Origin: Silanimonas sp044377035
GTDB taxonomy: Bacteria; Pseudomonadota; Gammaproteobacteria; Xanthomonadales; Xanthomonadaceae
DNA: 64,000 nucleotides
Direction: 5' to 3'
Assembly: GCF_044377035.1 (NCBI RefSeq)
Contig: NZ_JBILJW010000010.1
Location: forward strand, 1-64,000
Numbering within the stretch: the stretch's first letter is position 1; every line of letters starts with the position of its first letter. The notes below the pieces were generated by a model that ran no database searches, was not told the DNA's origin, and saw nothing but the letters and a program-made list of their open reading frames with translations. Position numbers and translations under genes: made by a program. Shown here piece by piece: positions 26,864-36,540 of the stretch.

Positions 26864-27726
26864 ACCCGAAAGCCGCCGCGTTGCCGGTTGTGGTCGTGCC
26901 GGTGTTCAACGCGCTCGACGAGCTGGACGCCTGCCTCGCCGCGCTGGACCGCACGCTGCCAGCCGGCGCGCGCGTGCACGTGGCGGACGACGCCTCCACC
27001 GACCCGCGCGTGCCGGCGCTGATCGCTGACTGGGTCCGACGCACGCGCCTTGACGTGACGTCGGTGCGCCGCGAGCGCAACCTCGGATTCCCCGGCAACT
27101 GCAACGCCGCCTTCGCGGAGACCGGCGAGGCCGACGTGGTGTTGCTGAACTCCGACACCGAGCCGGCGGGCGACTGGCTGCTGCGTCTCGCGGCGGGCGC
27201 CGCCGCCGACCCCCACCTCGCCAGCCTGACGCCGTGGAGCAACAACGGCGAAATCGTCTCGTACCCGAATTTCGTTTCCCCGAACCCGCTGCCGGACGAC
27301 CCCGAGCCGCTCGCCCGCGCGGCGGCGCGGCTCGCGCCGCGTTACCCCACGCTGCCCACGGCCGTCGGTTTCTGCATGTACCTGCGCCGTGCGGCCCTGA
27401 TGGCCGTCGGCGGCTTCGACGCTGAGACCTTCGGCAAAGGCTATGGCGAAGAGAACGACTGGTGCCTGCGCGCTGAGGGCCACGGCTGGCGGCACGCGCT
27501 TTGCGACGACGCCTACGTGGTGCATCGCGGCCACGCCTCGTTCGCGGCGACCGGCCTCGCCCCGGGGGGCGAGAACCTGCGCCGGCTCAACGCCCGCTGG
27601 CCGGGTTACAACGAGCGGATCGCCCGTTTCATCCTCGACGACCCGCTGCGGGGCGACCGCGAGCGGCTTTCCGGCGCCCTCGCTATGCTGGCGGCCGAGA
27701 GCCCGCAGGGGGACCTGTTCCGATGA
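26860..27726 (+). CDS. Family 2 glycosyltransferase
   Basis: 288-residue GT-A fold glycosyltransferase. N-terminal Rossmann-like part with VVVPVFNALDELDACL, VADDAST and the metal-binding motif LNSDTEP (about residue 95); GYGEENDWCLRA near 195 is the catalytic-base region seen in GT2 rhamnosyl- and related transferases. No membrane segment, so it probably works at the inner face of the membrane on the glycan carried by the Wzm/Wzt system. The donor sugar cannot be predicted. ATGA overlaps on both sides. Confidence 0.85.
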   Translation: MNPKAAALPVVVVPVFNALDELDACLAALDRTLPAGARVHVADDASTDPRVPALIADWVRRTRLDVTSVRRERNLGFPGNCNAAFAETGEADVVLLNSDTEPAGDWLLRLAAGAAADPHLASLTPWSNNGEIVSYPNFVSPNPLPDDPEPLARAAARLAPRYPTLPTAVGFCMYLRRAALMAVGGFDAETFGKGYGEENDWCLRAEGHGWRHALCDDAYVVHRGHASFAATGLAPGGENLRRLNARWPGYNERIARFILDDPLRGDRERLSGALAMLAAESPQGDLFR

Positions 27727-28568
27727 GCGACGCACCGCCGCTGGCCTTTACCGGGGAGCGCTACCACCCCGAGGTGCCGCGCGAGATGGCCTACGAGCAC
27801 TGGCATCGCTACGCCTTCGCGATGGAGCTGGCGCGTGGTCGCCACGTGCTCGATGCCGCCAGTGGCGAGGGCTATGGCGCCGCGCTGCTGGCGCGTACGG
27901 CGACGTCGGTGGTCGGCGTCGACCTCTCGCCCGAGGCGGTCGCGCACGCGCAGTCGCGTTACGGCGGGCCGCGCTTGCGTTTCGAGCAGGGCGACGTGCT
28001 GCGCCTCGAGGGCATCGCCGATGCCAGCCTCGACCTCGTCGTCAGCTTCGAGACCTTGGAACACGTGGACGAGCACGACGCCTTGCTCGCGGCCTTCAAG
28101 CGCGTGTTGAAGCCTGAAGGCCTGCTGGTGATCTCCACGCCGGACAAGCACACCTACACCGACCTCGCCGGCCAGCAGAATCCGCACCACGTCCGCGAGC
28201 TGTACCGCGAGGAGTTCGAAGCCCTGCTGTCGCGGCACTTCGCCCGCCACCGTCTGTATGGCCAGCGCGTGGTCACGCATTCGATGCTGTGGCGTCTCGA
28301 TGGCGGCACCGGGGCGATCACCACCTACACGCAGGACGGCGATGACGTGTTCGGCGGCATGCGTGCGCTGCCGATGTACCACGTGGCCGTCTGCGCCAAG
28401 CGCGGCGAGGCCTTGGCCGGCCTGCCCGCGGTGTCCTGCTTCGCTGATGCGCAGCAGAGCGTGTTCGCGCACTACCAGCAGGTCATCCGCGAGCTGATGC
28501 TCACCGATCGCTACGCCCATACCTTGCGCGAGCGGCTGCGCGCGGCTGGACTGCCGGACGGCCCTTGA
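27723..28568 (+). CDS. Class I SAM-dependent methyltransferase
   Basis: 281-residue methyltransferase: motif I VLDAASGEGYG at residues 42-52, post-I acidic residue in VVGVDLS, motif IV-like VVSFETLEHVDEHD, and motif GLLVISTPDK. The fold is of the Methyltransf_11 type. Placed between two glycosyltransferases and downstream of a Wzt with a terminus-reading domain, it may cap or decorate the exported glycan; this is inference. Overlaps both neighbours by 4 bp. Confidence 0.82.
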   Translation: MSDAPPLAFTGERYHPEVPREMAYEHWHRYAFAMELARGRHVLDAASGEGYGAALLARTATSVVGVDLSPEAVAHAQSRYGGPRLRFEQGDVLRLEGIADASLDLVVSFETLEHVDEHDALLAAFKRVLKPEGLLVISTPDKHTYTDLAGQQNPHHVRELYREEFEALLSRHFARHRLYGQRVVTHSMLWRLDGGTGAITTYTQDGDDVFGGMRALPMYHVAVCAKRGEALAGLPAVSCFADAQQSVFAHYQQVIRELMLTDRYAHTLRERLRAAGLPDGP

Positions 28569-29428
28569 ACCCGAATGCCGTCGACGCTGTCGTCGTCAGC
28601 TACGACAGCGCCTCCACCATCGACGCCAGCCTGCGTGCGCTGCTCCTGCAGCCGGAGCTCGCGAGCGTGCGCGTGGTCGACAACGGCTCCCGTGACGATA
28701 CGGTGCGTCGCGTCGAGGCGATGGCCGCCGGCGATTCCCGCATCGTCCTGATCCGCCAGCCTGGCAACCCCGGCTTCGCCGCCGGTTGCAATGCGGGCGC
28801 CTGCGCCGTGGCGCGCGGTGAACCGTCGCCATGGCTGCTGTTCGTGAATCCCGACCTGGAACTCCCACCCGGCGCGCTGGGTCGGCTCCTTGCGCACGCG
28901 TCGGCAATGCCGCGGCTCGGTCTGCTGGGGGCCGATTTGCGCGATTCCGCGGGGCAGCAGGACCCGGCCGCGCGCCGTCGCGATCTCTCGCTGTCGCGGA
29001 TGCTGCTGGCCGCGGGCCGGCGCGGTGCGCTCGACGTCGAATGCGACGCCGCGCGTGTCGTGCAGCCGGTGGACGCCTGTTCGGGCGCGCTCATGCTCGT
29101 TCCACGTGCGGCGTTCGAAGCCGTCGGCGGCTGGGATTCGGGCTACCGCCTGCACGTCGAGGACCTGGATTTCTGCCGGCGCCTGCGCGCCGCTGGCTTC
29201 GCCGTCGCCGTCGCCAACGACGTGCCGGTGCTGCACCACCGCGGCGTATCGAGTCGTTCCCGGCCGTTCTTCGTCGAGTGGCACAAACATCGCGGGCTGT
29301 GGCGCTACTGGTGGCGCTTCGAAGCCCGCGGCGCGACGTCCCTGCTGGCGCCGTTGGTGCTGGCAGTGCTGGCGGCGCGGCTGCTGTTGACGGCTTGGCC
29401 GGCGGCCGTGCTGCGCCGTCAGCGGTAA
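28565..29428 (+). CDS. Family 2 glycosyltransferase (rhamnosyltransferase-like)
   Basis: 287-residue GT2 enzyme: AVVVSYDSASTIDASLRALL at the N-terminus, nucleotide-sugar motif VVDNGSRDDT, metal motif FVNPDLELP and acceptor motif HVEDLDFCRRLRAAG. A hydrophobic C-terminal segment (about residues 258-280) may tether it to the membrane. The start is TTG overlapping the methyltransferase stop (TTGA); no ATG precedes the conserved N-terminus. Its last 10 bp overlap the convergent pyrF. Confidence 0.84.
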   Translation: MNPNAVDAVVVSYDSASTIDASLRALLLQPELASVRVVDNGSRDDTVRRVEAMAAGDSRIVLIRQPGNPGFAAGCNAGACAVARGEPSPWLLFVNPDLELPPGALGRLLAHASAMPRLGLLGADLRDSAGQQDPAARRRDLSLSRMLLAAGRRGALDVECDAARVVQPVDACSGALMLVPRAAFEAVGGWDSGYRLHVEDLDFCRRLRAAGFAVAVANDVPVLHHRGVSSRSRPFFVEWHKHRGLWRYWWRFEARGATSLLAPLVLAVLAARLLLTAWPAAVLRRQR

Positions 29429-30264
29429 CGGTTGATCAGGTCGCGCGTGTCGCGGGCCACGCGGGCCGCGGCTTCGGCGAAATCCGCGCCGCTGCTGGCG
29501 TAAAGGATGGCGCGCGAGCTGCTGATGATCAGTCCGGTGCGCTCGGCGTTGAGGCCGTGCTTCAGCACCGCTTCCACATCCCCGCCCTGTGCGCCGATGC
29601 CCGGCACCAGAAGAGGAATGGACGGGCCAACAATCGCACGTACTTCGCCGAGCTGTTCGGGCCACGTGGCGCCCACCACCAGCGAGAGGTTGCCGTTCGC
29701 GTTCCAGTCGCGCGCGGCCTTCTCGGCAACGCGCTGGTACAGCGGCCGCGTCGCGCCGTCGGCACTGGCGACCGGCAGATCCTGCAGGTCGGCCGCGCCC
29801 GGGTTCGACGTTCGGCACAGCACCACCACGCCCTTGTCGGCGCGCTCGAGATAGGGCGCCAGCGAGTCGCTGCCGAGGTAGGGGTTGGCGGTGACCGCAT
29901 CGGCGCGGAAGCGGTCGAAGGCCTCGCGCGCGTAATTCAGCGCCGTGCTGCCGATGTCGCCGCGCTTGGCGTCGAGGATCACCGGGATGCCGGGGTGCGC
30001 CGCATGCACGTAAGCGATGAGCCGTTCCAGCGCGTCCTCGGCGCCCTGCGCCGCGAAGTGGGCGATCTGCGGCTTGAAGGCGCAGGCGCACTCCGCCGTG
30101 GCATCGATGATCGCCTTGCCGAACGTGAACACGCGGTCGGAGTCGTCCACGAGCGACGATGGATACCGCCCCGGCTCCGGGTCGATGCCGACGCAGAGCA
30201 GGGAGCCGGAGGCGGCCCAGCGGGCCGCCAGCGTCGCGTTGAAGGCCGTCGCCGCGGCGGCCAT
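29419..30264 (-). CDS. pyrF: Orotidine 5'-phosphate decarboxylase (long type)
   Basis: 281-residue OMP decarboxylase of the longer type (OMPDC type 2, about 270-280 residues rather than 230-240), final step of UMP synthesis. Active-site block VILDAKRGDIG with K100 and D103; N-terminal LLCVGIDPEP; phosphate-binding loop near LVPGIGAQGGD. Lies 4 nt downstream of ettA on the same strand, so it is probably co-transcribed. Its 3' end overlaps the convergent glycosyltransferase by 10 bp. Confidence 0.95.
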   Translation of the reverse strand: MAAAATAFNATLAARWAASGSLLCVGIDPEPGRYPSSLVDDSDRVFTFGKAIIDATAECACAFKPQIAHFAAQGAEDALERLIAYVHAAHPGIPVILDAKRGDIGSTALNYAREAFDRFRADAVTANPYLGSDSLAPYLERADKGVVVLCRTSNPGAADLQDLPVASADGATRPLYQRVAEKAARDWNANGNLSLVVGATWPEQLGEVRAIVGPSIPLLVPGIGAQGGDVEAVLKHGLNAERTGLIISSSRAILYASSGADFAEAAARVARDTRDLINRYR

Positions 30265-30268
30265 GGAC

Positions 30269-31930
<1,662 letters not shown>

Positions 31931-32001
31931 GTCTCACTCCATTCAGACGCGCCCGGCCGCGGCGGCGCCGGCGGCGGGAGGGGGCATACGGGGACAGTCG
32001 A

Positions 32002-32007
32002 AGTATA
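32002..32007 (-). promoter_or_regulatory. -10-like element of ettA-pyrF
   Basis: TATACT on the minus strand, 72 nt before the ettA ATG, inside the 207-bp divergent region shared with the RcnB-like gene. No clear -35. Confidence 0.4.
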
Positions 32008-32137
32008 CCGGAGGCCCGTCGGCCCCCGGCCGCGCGCTGAACGCCGCGGGCCGTTCAGGCGGCTGGCAAGAATCGATTCAGCCGGGGGCGCCGATGCTCC
32101 AGGCGCAATCCCTCGATGCACCCCACGGAGGCCCCGC

Positions 32138-32653
32138 ATGATTCTCGCCACCTTCCCCCGACTGGCTTCGGCGCTGCTGCTGGGCGCTGCGATGCTCGCG
32201 TCCTCCCCGGCCGACGCCGGGCGCCGTGACCGCGGGTACGACCACCGTTACGAGCATCGCGACTGGGACGATCGCGACGACCGGCAGGGCTACCGGGACG
32301 GCCGCCGCGACGATCGTCGCTGGGATCGCCGTTCGGATCGCCGCTGGGAGCGCCATGACGACCGCCGGGACTGGCGCCGCGACCACCGGGGCCGGGTGGT
32401 CTACCGCGAGGTCTACCCGGTGCCGGCTTACGGCTACGGCCCGCCGCCGCGCCACTACGGGCCGCCGCGCTGGGCCCGCGGGCACCGTATCCACGATTAC
32501 GGCTGGGCGCCGACCTACGTGGTCGTCGACTATGACCGCTACGGCCTGCGCCACCCGCCCCGCGGCCACCACTGGCGCCGCGACGACCGCGGCGACTGGC
32601 TGCTGGTGGCGATCGCGAGCGGCATCATCGCGGACGTGGTCTTCGGCGATTGA
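32138..32653 (+). CDS. RcnB-like periplasmic protein, Arg/Asp-rich
   Basis: 171-residue secreted protein. Signal peptide about 1-27 (cleavage after SPADA), then about 60 residues of low-complexity Arg/Asp/Tyr sequence (repeated DDRR, DRRW, RRDH), a Pro/Tyr-rich stretch, and a conserved C-terminus PPRGHHWRRDDRGDWLLVA followed by a hydrophobic segment IASGIIADVVFG. This C-terminus matches the RcnB family (periplasmic proteins linked to Ni/Co homeostasis in E. coli), but no RcnA efflux gene is nearby and the metal link is not shown. GGAGG 6 nt before the ATG supports the start. Confidence 0.75.
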   Translation: MILATFPRLASALLLGAAMLASSPADAGRRDRGYDHRYEHRDWDDRDDRQGYRDGRRDDRRWDRRSDRRWERHDDRRDWRRDHRGRVVYREVYPVPAYGYGPPPRHYGPPRWARGHRIHDYGWAPTYVVVDYDRYGLRHPPRGHHWRRDDRGDWLLVAIASGIIADVVFGD

Positions 32654-32658
32654 GATCG

Positions 32659-32675
32659 CCGGCGCGCGCCGCCGG
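32659..32675 (+). terminator. Hairpin after the RcnB-like gene
   Basis: CCGGCG / CGCCGG, a perfect 6-bp stem with a 5-nt loop, 5 nt after the stop. The next bases are TTGACA, the presumed -35 for the following gene, so the hairpin would separate the two units. It has no T-run. Confidence 0.35.
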
Positions 32676-32681
32676 TTGACA
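32676..32681 (+). promoter_or_regulatory. Consensus -35 hexamer upstream of the FAAL-NRPS gene
   Basis: Perfect TTGACA. The region where a -10 is expected (32698-32705) is a poor match (TCACGC), so promoter strength is doubtful or an activator is needed. A second TTGACC occurs at 32710. An imperfect palindrome (GGAAATTGCGAATTCC, 32682-32697) occupies the spacer and could be an operator. Confidence 0.4.
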
Positions 32682-32772
32682 GGAAATTGCGAATTCCGTC
32701 ACGCATTTCTTGACCCTGGGCCGGGCCGGAGGGGACAGTGATCCACCTCCCGCCCGCTGTGTGTTCCCCCCC

Positions 32773-35700
32773 GTGTTTCAAGGACGAAATGCCCCCTCGC
32801 TCGCCGAGGCTCGTTCGCTTGCGGACGTGTTCATCGCGCGATGCGACGCGGCACCCGATGCACCGATCTATATCGATCTGGACGACGACGGTCGCCCGGC
32901 GTCGATGCTGTCCGGCCGCGCCTTGGCGGGCCGGGCGGCCGCATTCGCCGCTCGACTGGCCGAGACCTCGGCCGTGGGTGATCGCATCCTGCTGCTGCTT
33001 CCGCCCGGCCTCGATTTCGTCACGGCGTTCTGGGGCTGCGTGCTTGCCGGGCGAGTGGCAGTTCCCGTGCCGTCCCTTGATGCCGCACGCCTGAAGAACT
33101 CGGCACCCCGGCTGCGCGCCATCGCGCTCGACGCCCAGGCGGCCTGCGTGGTGCTCCCTGCCTCGCTGGCCGAGCGGTGGGCGACGACGGATGGGCTTCC
33201 GGAAACGCCGCTGCTTGCGATGTCTTCCAACGCCGCCGACGAGGCCGAACGGAGCCTTCCGGCAACCGCGGCGGCCAGCGATCCGGATGCCACCGTGTAC
33301 CTGCAGTACACCTCCGGCTCGACGCGGGCGCCGCGCGGCGTCGTGATCGACTCGTTCAACGTGCTGGCGCAGTGCCGCGCCATCGGCGCGACGGGGGGGA
33401 TCGACGCGGAGAGCCGCATCCTGAGCTGGCTGCCGCACCACCACGACTACGGGCTGGTGCAGGGCGTGCTGCTGCCGGTGTGCAGCGGGGCGACCGGCCA
33501 CCTGATGTCGCCGATGGCCTTCCTGCGCCGGCCGCTGCGTTGGCTCGACGCGATCGCTCGTCTTGGCATCACCCACAGCGGGGCGCCGAACTTCGCGTAT
33601 GCGGCCTGCGTGCGTGCACTGGCGGCCCACCCCGGCTGGCAGGGCGATCTTCGCCACCTGCGTTCGATGAGCTGCGGCGCGGAACCCATCCATGCGCCGA
33701 CGATAGCCGCCTTCGTGGAGGCATTCGCGCCACACGGCTTGTCGGCAGCTGCGGTATCGCCCGCCTACGGCATGGCCGAGGCCGTGTTGGCCATCACCGC
33801 GGTGCCGCCGGGCGTCGGTGTGACGGTGGGCGCCGGCAGCGGTCATGGTGCGCTGGTCTCTTGTGGGCGGCCGCTGCCCGGCATGCGTGTCCGCATCGTC
33901 GATCCCGAGTCGCGACGGGGCTGCCCGGAGGGCGTCGAAGGCGAGATCTGGGTGGCGGGCGACAGCGTGGGTCGCGGCTACTGGGGGGATGCCGCGCTCA
34001 GTGCCGAGACGTTCGAGGCTTTCGATGCCGCGGGCGAAGGGCCCTTCTTGCGCACCGGCGACCTCGGGCACCTGGTGGCCGGCGAACTGGTCGTCACCGG
34101 GCGTCTCAAGGACCTGCTGATCGTCCGCGGGCGCAACCTGCATCCGCAGGACATCGAGTGGTGCGCACAGGCGGTCGATGCGGCGATGCGCACGGGCTAC
34201 GGGGCGGCCTTCGCCGTGGCTGGGGAGGACGGTGACAACGCGGTGCTGGTGCAGGAGCTGGAGCGGGCAGTTCCCGAGCCGGGCCCGCTCGCCCAGGCCG
34301 TCCGGCGTGCGGTGGCCGACGCCTTCGACCTGCCGCTGGCCGCGCTCGTCTTCGTGCGCAGCGGCAGCCTGCCCCGCACCTCCAGCGGCAAGATCCGACG
34401 GAGCGCCTGCCGCGAGGCCTATCTCGCGGGCCAGCTCACCGTGCTGCATGTCGATGCGGGTGCCGCGTCGACACCGGTCGAGGAAGCCCTGCCGAGGCCC
34501 GGGGTGGAAGCGGCGCTGGCCGAGCTGTGGCGTGAGTTGCTGCGCGTGGAGCGGGTCGGGCGGGGCGATGCCTTCATCGCCCTCGGCGGCGACTCGCTGC
34601 GTGCCACCCAGCTCGCCTCTCGGATCGGCGAGCGCTTCGGCGTGGCATTGGGCGTCGACTGGGTGCTGGCGCAGGCGGATCTCGCGGGCATGGCCGCCGG
34701 CATCGAGGCCGCAAGCCGCGCCGATGGAACCAACGTGCCTGAGGCGTGCATTCCGCGCATCGCTTCGCGGGATCGGGCCCCGACCTCGTTCTCGCAGCGG
34801 CGCATGTGGATGGTGCAAGAGCTCACGCCGGGCACCACCGCGTACAACATGGCCTTCGCCTTCCGCATCCGCGGCCGGCTCGACGTGCCGCGGCTTGCCG
34901 CGGCGCTGGCGGCGGTGGCGGACCGCCACGACGTGTTCCGCAGCCACCTTGCCGTCGAAGGCGACGACGTGTGCCAGCGCATCGGTCCCCACTTCGCGAC
35001 GCCGTTGGCGCTCCACGATGTTTCGGCGCTCGCGCCCGCGGCGCGGGACGGCGCCGCCCGCGCTTGGCTCGAAGCGCGCATCCGCCAGCCCTTCGACCTC
35101 GCGCAGTCCCCGCTGCATCACGCGCATCTCGTTCGGCTCGCGGACGACGAGCACGCCTTCCTGTGGGCGATCCACCATGCCATCGGCGACCTGTGGTCGT
35201 TCGGCGTGTTGTTGCGCGAGGTCTCGTCGGCTTATGTCGACCTCGACGCCTACCGCGCACGCCCCTTGGCGCGTCTCGATTACGTCGATTTCGCGGCCTG
35301 GCAGCGTTCCCCCGAGCGCGAAGCGGCGATGGCGCCCCAGATCGAACGCTGGTGCCGACGGCTGCAGGGCGTGGCGCCGGTCGACCTGCCGGCCGATCGC
35401 CGCCGCATCGGTGCTCCCAGCGGCCACGGTGGCCGCGTGACCGTGGCCCTGGATGCCGGGTTGCGAGTGGCCTTGAAGGCCTTGTGCGGGCAGCGCGGGG
35501 TCACGCCGTTCATGGCCTTGCTGGCGGCGTACCAGGTGCTCCTGGCCCGGGTGAGCGGGCAGGGTGACGTGGCTGTCGCCACGCCCATCGCCAACCGTCA
35601 TCGCCTCGACGTCGAGGGGCTGGTGGGCACCTTCGTGAACACGGTGGTGATGCGCACGGAGCTCGCCGGCAATCCGCGCTTCGACGTGCTGCTCCAGCGC

Positions 35701-36417
35701 GTCCGCGGCGTCGCCCTCGAGGCCTACGCCGACCAGGATGCCCCGTTCGAACAGCTGGTCGCCCGATTGGCGGCGGACCGCACCGCCGGCGACATGCCGC
35801 TGGCGAACGTGATGTTCAACCTCGTCAGCGTGCCGTTCGACGCCCTCGCCCTCGGCCCGCATGCCATTGAGGCGTTTGATTTTGACCGCGGTGGCGCCCA
35901 GTTCGACCTGTCGCTGAGCGTCGACCTCGACGTGTTCGCGCAGGTGCACCTGGAGTACGCGGAGGACCGTTTCGATCGCGCCCGCGCGGAGGCCTTCGTC
36001 GAGGCCTACCTGCACCTGCTTGCCCAGACGGTGGCCTCGCCGGAGCTGCCGATCGACGCCTATGCGATCGACGATCGTCTGCTGCGATCAGCGGTCGACG
36101 AGGAAGCGGTGTCCGCCATGGCGGACCATGCGGTCGATCCATCGCCGTGCACCGCGGGCGGCGCCGTCGACGAGGCGGCCATCGACGCCTTGGCGCAGCG
36201 CCTGACCGCGCTGGCGCGGGAACTGCTGCCCGATGCCGAGGCGGACTACAGCTTCTTCGATGCGGGTGGCCATTCCCTGCTCGCGCTCCGCTACGCACGG
36301 AGCGTGGAAGACGAGTTCGGCGTTCGCCTGTCGCTCGTGGCGATGGCGCGGAGCAGCCTGCGTGGGCTGGCGGCCGAACTCTGGCAGGCCGGTGCCGGGC
36401 GCGCGGGGCCGCCGTGA
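32773..36417 (+). CDS. Orphan fatty-acyl-AMP ligase / carrier / condensation / carrier enzyme
   Basis: Large nonribosomal-peptide-type enzyme of about 1214 residues from a GTG at 32773. Domains: fatty-acyl-AMP ligase (about 15-560) with YTSGST near 180, LPHHHDYGLVQG at 220, RTGDLGHL at 427 and VRGRNLHPQDIE at 451; carrier domain with GGDSL (Ser608); condensation domain (about 650-1075) with SFSQRRMWMVQEL, HHAIGD at 801-806, YVDFAAWQ, VGTFVNTVV and DQDAPFEQLV; second carrier domain with GGHSL (Ser1168). No amino-acid adenylation or thioesterase domain. Predicted role: activate a fatty acid as acyl-AMP, load it on carrier 1 and condense it with an amine or alcohol on carrier 2 or free in solution. 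The start is uncertain: TTG 32710 and GTG 32761 are also in frame and none has a ribosome site. No phosphopantetheinyl transferase is nearby. A creD-like gene follows. Confidence 0.88.
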   Translation: MFQGRNAPSLAEARSLADVFIARCDAAPDAPIYIDLDDDGRPASMLSGRALAGRAAAFAARLAETSAVGDRILLLLPPGLDFVTAFWGCVLAGRVAVPVPSLDAARLKNSAPRLRAIALDAQAACVVLPASLAERWATTDGLPETPLLAMSSNAADEAERSLPATAAASDPDATVYLQYTSGSTRAPRGVVIDSFNVLAQCRAIGATGGIDAESRILSWLPHHHDYGLVQGVLLPVCSGATGHLMSPMAFLRRPLRWLDAIARLGITHSGAPNFAYAACVRALAAHPGWQGDLRHLRSMSCGAEPIHAPTIAAFVEAFAPHGLSAAAVSPAYGMAEAVLAITAVPPGVGVTVGAGSGHGALVSCGRPLPGMRVRIVDPESRRGCPEGVEGEIWVAGDSVGRGYWGDAALSAETFEAFDAAGEGPFLRTGDLGHLVAGELVVTGRLKDLLIVRGRNLHPQDIEWCAQAVDAAMRTGYGAAFAVAGEDGDNAVLVQELERAVPEPGPLAQAVRRAVADAFDLPLAALVFVRSGSLPRTSSGKIRRSACREAYLAGQLTVLHVDAGAASTPVEEALPRPGVEAALAELWRELLRVERVGRGDAFIALGGDSLRATQLASRIGERFGVALGVDWVLAQADLAGMAAGIEAASRADGTNVPEACIPRIASRDRAPTSFSQRRMWMVQELTPGTTAYNMAFAFRIRGRLDVPRLAAALAAVADRHDVFRSHLAVEGDDVCQRIGPHFATPLALHDVSALAPAARDGAARAWLEARIRQPFDLAQSPLHHAHLVRLADDEHAFLWAIHHAIGDLWSFGVLLREVSSAYVDLDAYRARPLARLDYVDFAAWQRSPEREAAMAPQIERWCRRLQGVAPVDLPADRRRIGAPSGHGGRVTVALDAGLRVALKALCGQRGVTPFMALLAAYQVLLARVSGQGDVAVATPIANRHRLDVEGLVGTFVNTVVMRTELAGNPRFDVLLQRVRGVALEAYADQDAPFEQLVARLAADRTAGDMPLANVMFNLVSVPFDALALGPHAIEAFDFDRGGAQFDLSLSVDLDVFAQVHLEYAEDRFDRARAEAFVEAYLHLLAQTVASPELPIDAYAIDDRLLRSAVDEEAVSAMADHAVDPSPCTAGGAVDEAAIDALAQRLTALARELLPDAEADYSFFDAGGHSLLALRYARSVEDEFGVRLSLVAMARSSLRGLAAELWQAGAGRAGPP

Positions 36418-36540
36418 GCCCGGACCGGCCCCGCCTGCCCGACTGCGCCTGAATTCGCCCGCCGACCGCCCGTCAGCAGGCGACGGATCGCCGCGCCACG
36501 CACCCACGCTGCGCCCTCCCGTGAATCCTGGAGGTGCCCC

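Noticed and set aside
32539..36015. 1158-residue minus-strand frame opposite the FAAL enzyme
   Set aside because: Again an antisense shadow with repetitive Arg/His/Gly composition; the plus strand has four clear domains.
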